From positions 1 to 11,577 of the forward strand of contig JACIWG010000043.1 in assembly GCA_014361085.1 (NCBI GenBank): a DNA stretch of 11,577 bases, read 5' to 3'. The translations under genes were made by a program, and so were the position numbers. The DNA is from Nitrososphaeria archaeon (lineage in GTDB: Archaea; Thermoproteota; Nitrososphaeria; JACIWG01). This document shows positions 1-6,199 of the stretch, one piece after another (position 1 is the first letter of the stretch; each line of letters starts with the position of its first letter). The notes beneath the pieces were generated by a model. It worked only from the letters and a program-made list of their open reading frames with translations. It did no database searches and was not told the DNA's origin.

Positions 1-69
1 ACTTATTTTAAAAATTTGAAAATATTATAATTTTATGGTATATATTTCTGCATAAAATTTTTATAAAGG

Positions 70-1146
70 TTAGGCCTTTTTAATTATCGTGAATCGTCTC
101 ATATGGAATTTTCTGAAGCCAACCGCATCCACCATTTTAAATCTGTCGGGACCATATAAGTCGACTTTAAGAAGTCTATTTCCAAGGCTAATCATCAAGC
201 GGGTATTTGTTCCAAGAAATGTAGAACGTTCAATTTTTGCCTCAAAAACATTATCCTTACCTTTAGGATCTTCTATAACTTCTACATCTTCTGGCCGTAT
301 GCTTAAAATTATGTTATCGTTAACCTTATATTCTTGAACATTGGGCATGGGTTCGGATACAAGAGAGAGACCGTCTTGAACATTGATCTTCAACCTGTTT
401 CCTATAACTTCAGCAATAGTTCCCTCGAGGAAATTAGATGTTCCAATAAAGTCTGCTACAAAATCTGATCTGGGATTGAGATACAGTTCTAAAGGTGTTC
501 CAATCTGCTGAACCTGCCCATGATTCATCACATAAACTTTGTCTGAGATTGCGAATGCTTCAGCCTGATCGTGTGTAACATATATTGCGGTCTTACCGGT
601 CTCCTTCTGTATACGTCTAATTTCATATTTTAGATCATCTCTTAACTTTGCATCTAGATGGCCTAAAGGCTCATCAAAAAGTAGAACTTCAGGGTCTGTG
701 GCCAAAACCCTTGCAATATCAATACGCTGTACTTGGCCACCACTGAGCTGTGATGGCATCCTTTCTTCGAAACCTTCCATGCGTACAAGTTTGAGAACCT
801 CCTTAACCCTTTTATCAATCTCATTTTTTGGAAACTTTCTCATTTTAAGCCCGAAGGCAACATTCTTGTAAACGTTCATGTGTGGGAAAAGTGCGACCTT
901 TTGGAAAACGAAGCCAATGTTCCTCTTGTGAGGGGGCACATTTGTTACATCCTTTTCACCAAAGTATACTTTACCAGTATCAGGTTTAACTAGGCCAGAA
1001 ATTATTCTTAATGTTGTAGTTTTACCGCATCCACTTGGACCGAGTAGTGTCACAAGCTCTTTATCTTTTGCTTCAATACTTACATGATCGACGGCTAAAA
1101 AATCTCCGAAACGTTTAGATACGTCAACAGCTCTAACACTGACCAT
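70..1146 (-). CDS. ABC transporter ATP-binding protein, MalK/UgpC (CUT1) type
   Basis: Cytoplasmic ATPase subunit of an import ABC transporter, probably for sugars or related solutes. From ATG 1146 it is 358 residues, normal for the MalK-like family. In order it shows Walker A (GPSGCGKTT, about residues 37-45), a Q-loop (FVFQ), the signature LSGGQVQR, Walker B with catalytic Glu (VLLFDEP), a D-loop reading GHLD where SNLD or SALD is usual, and the H-loop THD. A C-terminal TOBE-like regulatory region follows (about 240-358, with SIRPEDVEV). The frame is open to a TTG at 1161, but I chose ATG 1146 because MVSVRAVDVSKRF is a typical family start and a strong TATA box lies about 27 nt before it. 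It is downstream of the solute-binding gene on the same strand. Substrate is not deducible and no permease is in the window. Family call is very sure. Confidence 0.95.
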   Translation of the reverse strand: MVSVRAVDVSKRFGDFLAVDHVSIEAKDKELVTLLGPSGCGKTTTLRIISGLVKPDTGKVYFGEKDVTNVPPHKRNIGFVFQKVALFPHMNVYKNVAFGLKMRKFPKNEIDKRVKEVLKLVRMEGFEERMPSQLSGGQVQRIDIARVLATDPEVLLFDEPLGHLDAKLRDDLKYEIRRIQKETGKTAIYVTHDQAEAFAISDKVYVMNHGQVQQIGTPLELYLNPRSDFVADFIGTSNFLEGTIAEVIGNRLKINVQDGLSLVSEPMPNVQEYKVNDNIILSIRPEDVEVIEDPKGKDNVFEAKIERSTFLGTNTRLMISLGNRLLKVDLYGPDRFKMVDAVGFRKFHMRRFTIIKKA

Positions 1147-1167
1147 ACGTTCTATTTTCAATCAAAC

Positions 1168-1183
1168 ATTTTATAAATTTTTA
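1168..1183 (-). promoter_or_regulatory. TATA box for the ABC ATPase gene
   Basis: Read on the minus strand the site contains AATTTATAAA, centred about 28 nt before ATG 1146. That is the archaeal TATA-to-start spacing of a leaderless mRNA. It lies in the 31-nt gap after the solute-binding gene, so the ATPase may be transcribed independently. Inferred from sequence only. Confidence 0.5.
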
Positions 1184-1192
1184 ACGATTACA

Positions 1193-2416
1193 TTAACTGA
1201 TACTTGAAATTAGTTTGATAAACTCCTTTTCAGACACCTTTTTCTCCAAATACCATACCAAATACCTTGAAAAAGTTTCATAAAATTTGTTTGAAAATTT
1301 TTCGTTAACACAGTTTTTATAGTTTTCGTAAAATATCTTTTCCTCCAGATCCAATATATTGCCTTCTAAAATTTTTGATAAGCCTTTAATTGGAGGAAAG
1401 AATCCGGTATCAATTAGCCCTTCCAAGAATTTAGGATTACATAGCTCCTCTAAAAATTTTATCGAGAAAGAGACATCCTTTGAACTTTTGCATATTCCAA
1501 AGGCCATAAGATAGCCTACTGAATTTGATAGCATTGAATATGATGGAATTGGAGCTATTCCAAATTTTTCAGGGATAGAATTTGATAGACGATATAATGC
1601 ATAATTCCATTGAATCATTATAGGAAACTTTTCCGCAATAAATTCATCATTTAATACAGAAGATTCAAGATACATGATTTCAGGAGGAGAAATTTTTTCT
1701 TCAATCAAAAAAGTATAGGTACTTAGTAGACTTTCTATTGTTTCATTAGACAGAAATTTTATGGTCGAATTTGTTATAAATATTTGGCCGCCAAGATTTT
1801 CATAAAGTGATTGAAACACTAGTGAAGAATGTCTTCCTTCAAGAGAGTATATTGCGAGACCATATTCTGTCGGAGAATTTAGATTATGCGCCTTTGAAAA
1901 ATCTTTTGCAATCGAAAGTAGTTGATTAAAAGATTTTGGAGAATCGATAATATAGTTTTTGTTATATATTAGGATTGGAAATGAAGCGTGGAATGGTAGG
2001 GCATAAAGACTTCCATTGTTATAGAATGGATGTACTGCCTTTTCATAGAATTGTTCAGTTGAAGTAAGATTTAATGGAAGAAGGTATGGTAAGATTGCTT
2101 TAAAATTGAAGTTTGTGACAACAACTATGTCTATTGAAGAATTTTTTGATGATAAAATAGTTGTAAGAATAGATTCTTTATCAAAATCTATTACATTAAC
2201 ATAGAAGCCCATTTTTTGGAAACTAGGATTCCATCTTTCAATCAGATTCTTAAAGGCAATGGCGTCTGGAGCGAGATAATGTGATAGAAAAGCAACATTA
2301 ATTTCATTAGGAGGTTTAATAGGAGGTTTAACATGATATTGATTATATAGTAGAGGGGGTGTGATTATAAAAAGCAATAGTATGGATATGATTATAGCCA
2401 ACCTTCTTGAACGCAT
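1193..2416 (-). CDS. Extracellular solute-binding protein, family 1 (MalE-like)
   Basis: Substrate-capture subunit of an ABC importer acting outside the cell membrane. The 407-residue length fits the family. The N-terminus is basic (MRSRR) followed by a hydrophobic segment at about residues 6-23 and a Pro-rich linker (HVKPPIKPP). There is no lipobox cysteine, so it is either membrane-anchored by the N-terminal helix or cleaved by a signal peptidase. Two-lobe features include the YALPFHASFPILIYNK region and a FPIMIQWNYAL segment typical of family-1 binding proteins. Five N-x-S/T sequons (NSS, NLT, NGS, NST, NET) fit an N-glycosylated archaeal surface protein. The ATPase gene follows 31 nt (46 nt to the preferred ATG) downstream. 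Start ATG 2416 sits 27 nt from a TATA box. Ligand unknown. Confidence 0.8.
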   Translation of the reverse strand: MRSRRLAIIISILLLFIITPPLLYNQYHVKPPIKPPNEINVAFLSHYLAPDAIAFKNLIERWNPSFQKMGFYVNVIDFDKESILTTILSSKNSSIDIVVVTNFNFKAILPYLLPLNLTSTEQFYEKAVHPFYNNGSLYALPFHASFPILIYNKNYIIDSPKSFNQLLSIAKDFSKAHNLNSPTEYGLAIYSLEGRHSSLVFQSLYENLGGQIFITNSTIKFLSNETIESLLSTYTFLIEEKISPPEIMYLESSVLNDEFIAEKFPIMIQWNYALYRLSNSIPEKFGIAPIPSYSMLSNSVGYLMAFGICKSSKDVSFSIKFLEELCNPKFLEGLIDTGFFPPIKGLSKILEGNILDLEEKIFYENYKNCVNEKFSNKFYETFSRYLVWYLEKKVSEKEFIKLISSIS

Positions 2417-2438
2417 TAAGCATACATGTTACTGAATT

Positions 2439-2448
2439 GGATATAAGG
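2439..2448 (-). promoter_or_regulatory. TATA box for the solute-binding protein gene
   Basis: Minus-strand CCTTATATCC, centred about 27 nt before ATG 2416, consistent with a leaderless transcript. The core CTTATATCC is identical to the site before the RadA-like gene at 4730. Confidence 0.55.
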
Positions 2449-2458
2449 TTTAAAAATT
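2449..2458 (+). promoter_or_regulatory. Possible TATA box for the 2495 gene
   Basis: Plus-strand TTTAAAAATT, centred about 42 nt before ATG 2495, would place transcription start near 2480 with a short leader. It abuts the divergent solute-binding promoter, so the 78-nt gap would hold two back-to-back promoters. This is a weaker match than the others. Confidence 0.3.
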
Positions 2459-2494
2459 AAAAATGATAGAGGAGTAGGCTACGATGATGATAAA

Positions 2495-2737
2495 ATGGTG
2501 ACCGTCAAATTTGAGAAGATAAAGGATAAGGTGGCGGAGTTTAATGCATTCGTTAAAGAGAAGAAAAATATTGAGGGAAAGGTTGATGGTGATACAATAC
2601 TGTTTGAAAACATTGATAGAGATGATTTAAGACTTCTCTTAAAAAAGTTTCTTCACAGGATCGATGGAGAAGATTATAGAGTTATATCTAAAATAGGTGT
2701 TCTGACCGTGGTGGAGAAAAAGAAGTTTAAAATGTAG
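2495..2737 (+). CDS. Small basic protein, possibly ribosomal protein eL22-like
   Basis: An 80-residue, Lys-rich soluble protein. I do not recognise it firmly. The predicted order is an N-terminal helix (about 5-23), a strand pair around GKVDGDTILFENI (28-40), a helix DDLRLLLKKFLHRI (43-56), then two strands YRVISKIGVLTVVE (61-74). This order and some local residues recall eukaryotic eL22: KEKxxxEGK early, an LxxLxKKFL helix, then a WLRV-like strand pair, here YRVI. Length is shorter than eL22 (about 120-130). ATG 2495 is the first in-frame ATG; GTG 2498 is an alternative. GAGGAG at 2469-2474 is too distant to be a normal ribosome binding site. It lies 43 nt before argS on the same strand, consistent with a translation role. 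Alternative: an unrelated archaeal hypothetical protein. Confidence 0.65.
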   Translation: MVTVKFEKIKDKVAEFNAFVKEKKNIEGKVDGDTILFENIDRDDLRLLLKKFLHRIDGEDYRVISKIGVLTVVEKKKFKM

Positions 2738-2744
2738 GAGTTAG

Positions 2745-2755
2745 CTTTTTAAACC
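2745..2755 (+). promoter_or_regulatory. TATA box for argS
   Basis: CTTTTTAAACC, centred about 31 nt before ATG 2781, implies a leaderless or very short-leader transcript. A second AT-rich site (CATATAAAAGG, 2763-2773) is too close to the start to be the TATA box. Confidence 0.45.
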
Positions 2756-2780
2756 TAGTAGGCATATAAAAGGGAAAAAT

Positions 2781-4679
2781 ATGCCGTTTAAAATCCTAAA
2801 AGGAGAAGTGAAATCACTTATAGAGAAGGCGTTAAAAGAGTTAGGGTATCCTTTAGTTGAATTTCTTGTTCAAGAACCTCCATCACTTGAGTATGGTGAA
2901 CTTTCATCTAATGTCGCGTTCGAAGTAGGGAGGAAAGTTAAAAAAGACCCTATTGAGGTAGCATTAAAAATTTCTTCCAAAATTATGGAGTTTGAGAGAA
3001 AAACTGTTAAACATGTTTCAGTAGCTGGACCAGGTTACCTAAACTTTAGTGTAGATAGAATAAAGTATTTTGGGGAAACAATAAACCACTTACTAAAGGA
3101 AAAGCCTGGATATGTTGATGTAGGTAAAGGCATTAGAGTTATAGTTGAGCATACGAGTGTTAACCCAAACAAGGCTTTACATATAGGACACCTGAGAAAT
3201 GTTGTTATAGGTGATATTGTTCACCGTCTACTAAAATATACTAACCATGAAGTTATAGTTTTAAATTATATTGACGATTCTGGAGCCCAGGTTGCAGACA
3301 TAATTGTGGGATTCAAGTTCCTCGGTTTCCCTGACAAACCACATGAAGGCAGTATAAAATTTGACCAATACTGTGGAGACCATGTTTACGTTAAAGTTAA
3401 CCAAATTTATGCCCAAAATCCTCAGACAGAAAACTATAGAAGAATCGTTTTAAAGGAAATGGAGAACCCGGGTTCAGAAATATACAAGTTTGCAAAAGAT
3501 ATTATAGAAAAGGTTCTAATTGAACAGCTAAAGACATGCTCAGAAATTGGAGCATACTATGATTGCCTAAACTTTGAATCACATATCATGTTCTCTAATA
3601 CTTGGAAGAACATTTTTGAACAGTTAAAGGAAAAAAAATTAATTTCATATTGTAGTGAAGGAAAGAATGCAGGATGCTGGGTGTATAGGGACGAAAGTGG
3701 ACAAGAGAAGGTTATTATAAGAAGTGATGGGACAGCCACATATATTGCAAAGGACATACTTTATGCTGCATGGAAACTTGGGCTTGTTGAAGACTTCTTC
3801 AAATACGAGAAATTTATTGTTCAAAAAAATGGTAAAATTTTGTGGAGGACAACACTCTCTGAAGGTGAAAAAGAACATCCAACATTCAATAACGCTGAGG
3901 TAGCGATAAACGTTATCGACATTAGACAAGCTTGGCTACAGAACATAATTTCAGAAATGCTGAAAAAGTTTGTTGGCAGAGAATCAAATAAAAGGTACAT
4001 TCATTTAGGTTACGAGGTTGTATCCTTAAGCAAGGATACAGCTAAGGAAATAGGTATTGAGGTTAGCGATAAAGAGTTCGTTCACATGTCAGGTAGAAGT
4101 GGAATGTACATTAACGCTGACACAGTCCTAGAAAAACTTTTCAAACTCTCTTACGAGGAGACAAAGAAAAGAAATCCTGACGCTGACGAAAAATGGTTGA
4201 ATGAGGTAGCTCATTCTATAGCGGTTTCTGCAATAAGATACAGTTTGATAAGACAGGATCTTGGAAAGATACTTGTTTTTGATTTAAAGGACGCCCTAAA
4301 ATTGGAGGGTGACACAGGACCATATCTACAGTACACATATGCTAGAGCATATAATATTATAGAAAAGTATGGTAGGATACCAGAAAACGTAAAAGTCTTT
4401 GATAAGCTTAATGAGGAGGAGGAATATGTCCTTTTGATTGAACTGTCAAAGATTAGGGAAAAAGTAGAGGAGGCGGCTATAAAATTGCAGCCGAATAAGA
4501 TTGCAGAATACGCTCACAAACTGTGCTTATATTTTAACACATTTTATGAAAAACATCAAGTATTACATGAGAAAGACGAATCTAAGAGGGAGCAGAGGAT
4601 ACTGCTCGTATATTCCTTTACAAGAGCACTGAAAACACTAATGGACATACTTGGAATAGAAACACATAAAAGAATATAA
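2781..4679 (+). CDS. argS: Arginine--tRNA ligase (class Ia)
   Basis: Charges tRNA-Arg with arginine using ATP, in the cytoplasm. The 632 residues fit archaeal ArgRS. The N-terminal Add-1 domain that contacts the tRNA D-loop is at about 1-100 and includes the ArgRS-typical SLEYGELSSNVAF. The Rossmann catalytic core follows with NPNKALHIGHLRN, HIGH at 134-137. The KMSKS-equivalent is HMSGR at 435-439, as in many archaeal ArgRS where it reads KMSGR. Another signature is the SDGTATYIAKDILYAAWKL region. The DALR anticodon-binding domain covers about 505-632, preceded by GDTGPYLQYTYAR. Start ATG 2781 is supported by a TATA box about 31 nt upstream. No truncation or frameshift seen. Identity is very sure. 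Confidence 0.98.
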   Translation: MPFKILKGEVKSLIEKALKELGYPLVEFLVQEPPSLEYGELSSNVAFEVGRKVKKDPIEVALKISSKIMEFERKTVKHVSVAGPGYLNFSVDRIKYFGETINHLLKEKPGYVDVGKGIRVIVEHTSVNPNKALHIGHLRNVVIGDIVHRLLKYTNHEVIVLNYIDDSGAQVADIIVGFKFLGFPDKPHEGSIKFDQYCGDHVYVKVNQIYAQNPQTENYRRIVLKEMENPGSEIYKFAKDIIEKVLIEQLKTCSEIGAYYDCLNFESHIMFSNTWKNIFEQLKEKKLISYCSEGKNAGCWVYRDESGQEKVIIRSDGTATYIAKDILYAAWKLGLVEDFFKYEKFIVQKNGKILWRTTLSEGEKEHPTFNNAEVAINVIDIRQAWLQNIISEMLKKFVGRESNKRYIHLGYEVVSLSKDTAKEIGIEVSDKEFVHMSGRSGMYINADTVLEKLFKLSYEETKKRNPDADEKWLNEVAHSIAVSAIRYSLIRQDLGKILVFDLKDALKLEGDTGPYLQYTYARAYNIIEKYGRIPENVKVFDKLNEEEEYVLLIELSKIREKVEEAAIKLQPNKIAEYAHKLCLYFNTFYEKHQVLHEKDESKREQRILLVYSFTRALKTLMDILGIETHKRI

Positions 4680-4696
4680 TTGTGCAATGTACTAAA

Positions 4697-4706
4697 GCTT
4701 ATATCC
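4697..4706 (+). promoter_or_regulatory. TATA box for the RadA-like gene
   Basis: GCTTATATCC centred about 28 nt before ATG 4730, matching the core of the solute-binding promoter. It suggests a leaderless mRNA carrying the RadA-like gene and its overlapped partner. A GAAGGAA stretch at 4719-4725 could alternatively act as a ribosome binding site. Confidence 0.5.
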
Positions 4707-4729
4707 AGTAAACTGGTGAAGGAACTGTA

Positions 4730-5650
4730 ATGTTTTACAATTATGATATGGAATTGAAGGATTTGGGTATAATATCGGATGAAAAGATTGAAGCCTTAAA
4801 AAAGGAGAATATTAGGACATGCATACAACTTTTGTTTGCTTCAAATGATGTAATAGAAAGGTATTTTAGCGAAAGTGAAAGAAAAGAAATTTTTATTAAA
4901 ATTGAAGAACTTTTTCCAGCAGTCTACAGGTTTAGAGAGTTAAAACTTGAGCCGGTGACTGTTACAACTTCGATTAAAGAACTTGACAAAATACTTGGAG
5001 GAGGAATAAGCTCAGCTAATATAACAGAAGTTTGTAGTGAGAAAAGGCATAGGAGGACACTGTTTACATACAATATAATACTAAATTTTCTACAATTGTT
5101 CGAGAAAACGGCAATAGTGTACAATGATTCAAACAAGATGTTCAGGCCTGAAGGGCTATGTGAACTAGCACATTATAGGGGGATAGAGGAAAAATTTTTT
5201 CTTGAAAAAATTTTCGTCTTCAAGCCTTACACGATTTTTCAGCAGTTCGAAGTATTCGAGCTGTTAGAAAAAAATATTAAGTCAGATTTGAGAATACTGT
5301 TTGTTATTGATGAAATTGGAGACTTCTTTAAGTCTACTACAAAAAGAAAGGATATCACATTTTATAACCTCCGTATGCTTGAAAGCTTTATTTTAAGAGT
5401 CAATTATTTCTCAATCAAATATAATATGATAGTATTGCTGTTAAACAATTTAATAAAAGACTTTAAAACAGACGCTATGGAACCACAATTCAATTCAATA
5501 ACAAGGGAAGTTGTTGGAACAAGAATACTTTTTTATGAAGATAACGATTCTGTAAGGGCTAAAGTTATAATAGGAGAGAATGTGAAGGAGATTAGGTTAA
5601 GTTTAACAGACTATAGCATAAGTGATGCTGTTGATAGAAGATTTGGATAA
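4730..5650 (+). CDS. RadA/Rad51-fold paralogue with ablated Walker A (predicted non-hydrolytic)
   Basis: A 306-residue RecA-superfamily protein resembling RadA. Residues about 8-48 align with the helix-hairpin-helix N-domain, but the Gly-rich hairpin is lost (GIISDEKIEALKKENI). The core starts near residue 76: TSIKELDKILGGGISSANITE (79-99) matches the classic RadA lead-in STGSKSLDELLGGG. The next residues should be GEFGSGKT but read SEKRHRRT (103-110): all three glycines and the catalytic Lys are gone, and the alignment needs no gap. Walker B survives as ILFVID with D194, and a RLLHDLA-like helix plus LLLNN strand follows, Asn replacing the usual Gln of TNQ. The C-terminus (RAKVIIGENVKEIRLSLT) matches RadA's final strands. 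It probably acts as a structural recombination accessory; function is inferred. It overlaps the next gene by 26 nt. Confidence 0.75.
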   Translation: MFYNYDMELKDLGIISDEKIEALKKENIRTCIQLLFASNDVIERYFSESERKEIFIKIEELFPAVYRFRELKLEPVTVTTSIKELDKILGGGISSANITEVCSEKRHRRTLFTYNIILNFLQLFEKTAIVYNDSNKMFRPEGLCELAHYRGIEEKFFLEKIFVFKPYTIFQQFEVFELLEKNIKSDLRILFVIDEIGDFFKSTTKRKDITFYNLRMLESFILRVNYFSIKYNMIVLLLNNLIKDFKTDAMEPQFNSITREVVGTRILFYEDNDSVRAKVIIGENVKEIRLSLTDYSISDAVDRRFG

Positions 5651-5954
5651 GATAATAGATTACATTGAAAGTGATAGGTGGGAGGAGGCAAAGGATATTG
5701 CAAAAAATTCTGTGGGAGCAACGTTAGCAGTAAATGCAATAAAATATCTGCAAAAGAACTCTTCTTTAGAGAAAGAAATTGATAAGATAAAACGTTTGAG
5801 AGAAAACTTTACGAAACTGATTGAGGGAAAATGGTTGCAGGAAACAGACTTAGACTATTTTACAGTCCTCTTCACTTTCTTTGAACGTCTAGAAAAGAGG
5901 CTAAAGGAAACCACTTATGTGGAGAGTGTAATAAAAGATCCAGACAAAGAGTGA
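5625..5954 (+). CDS. Helical protein of unknown function overlapping the RadA paralogue
   Basis: About 109 residues from ATG 5625; GTG 5622, immediately before, is also possible. I do not recognise the family. It is acidic to neutral and appears fully helical. Helix 1 is LIEDLDKIIDYIESDRWEEA, helix 2 DIAKNSVGATLAVNAIKYLQ. A heptad-like charged helix (SLEKEIDKIKRLRENFTKLI) comes next, then a Tyr/Phe-rich helix DLDYFTVLFTFFERLEKRL. There are no cysteines, membrane segments or signal peptide. The start lies inside the 3' end of the RadA-like gene, a 26-nt overlap typical of translational coupling, so a physical or functional partnership is likely. The 3' end overlaps the convergent EMC6-like gene by 54 nt. 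Confidence 0.7.
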   Translation: MLLIEDLDKIIDYIESDRWEEAKDIAKNSVGATLAVNAIKYLQKNSSLEKEIDKIKRLRENFTKLIEGKWLQETDLDYFTVLFTFFERLEKRLKETTYVESVIKDPDKE

Positions 5955-6182
5955 AAGCATTATGTACGTGCCGATGCCGGTTGTAATAAGGGAACCGTTG
6001 TCACCCTTTCCTGAAAAGATATAGTATTTGCCTATAAAATAGGAGAGGAGATAGAATAATATGATTGTCAGTACACCAAAAAATGCAGATTCATTACTGA
6101 AGTTCATTACTCCAGAAAACAGTCCAGCAAATATTGCAAAAACAACTCTTAGCCAAAAGAGCTTATTTTTATCCGTTACCAT
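5901..6182 (-). CDS. Small three-helix membrane protein, EMC6-like (archaeal)
   Basis: A 93-residue integral membrane protein. Three hydrophobic segments are visible at about 9-27 (WLRVVFAIFAGLFSGVMNF), 34-55 and 65-87 (with TTGIGTYIMLSLFVWIFYY). The small-residue pattern AGLFSG in helix 1 and the GLxTYxxxxxxxW-type third helix match EMC6, a subunit of the eukaryotic ER membrane protein insertase with known archaeal homologues. By family analogy it would help insert membrane proteins, perhaps with an Oxa1-type partner not in this window. ATG 6182 is preceded on its strand by GGAGGT nine bases upstream, an excellent Shine-Dalgarno that fixes the start. It is head to head with rqcH (15 nt between ATGs) and tail-overlaps the helical gene. 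Gene reality is high, family moderate. Confidence 0.7.
   Translation of the reverse strand: MVTDKNKLFWLRVVFAIFAGLFSGVMNFSNESAFFGVLTIILFYLLSYFIGKYYIFSGKGDNGSLITTGIGTYIMLSLFVWIFYYTLHISGFL
6162..6174 (+). promoter_or_regulatory. TATA box for rqcH, inside the EMC6-like coding region
   Basis: CTTATTTTTATCC centred about 30 nt before ATG 6198. It lies within the first codons of the opposite-strand EMC6-like gene and resembles the CTTATATCC sites elsewhere in the window. It favours ATG 6198 over TTG 6189 as the start. Confidence 0.45.
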
Positions 6183-6190
6183 AGTAGGTT

Positions 6191-6199
6191 GACCTCCAT
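6191..6199 (-). promoter_or_regulatory. Shine-Dalgarno of the EMC6-like gene
   Basis: Minus-strand TGGAGGTC; its GGAGGT ends nine bases before ATG 6182. It overlaps the rqcH start region on the other strand, so the two 5' ends share sequence. Confidence 0.65.

Noticed and set aside
60..80. Short AAAGG/CCTTT inverted repeat at the ABC ATPase stop codon
   Set aside because: Five base pairs with no strong T-run immediately after is too weak to call as a terminator.
89..337. Plus-strand open frame opposite the ABC ATPase
   Set aside because: It lies wholly inside a confident gene on the other strand and its translation shows no domain pattern.
2484..2501. Five-codon frame and a C-box-like ATGATGA just before the 80-residue gene
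   Set aside because: No D box (CTGA) follows at a C/D RNA distance, and a five-codon frame alone is not evidence of an upstream regulatory peptide.
3557..3929. Two minus-strand open frames inside argS
   Set aside because: They are antisense shadows of a fully conserved enzyme and have no ribosome binding site or recognisable protein.
4730..5650. RadA-like gene as a decaying pseudogene
   Set aside because: The frame is intact over 306 codons, Walker B and the fold motifs remain, and a downstream gene is translationally overlapped, so it looks maintained.
5901..6182. EMC6-like frame as a shadow of neighbouring genes
   Set aside because: Only 54 bases overlap another gene; it has a near-perfect Shine-Dalgarno and three clean membrane helices, so I kept it as a gene.
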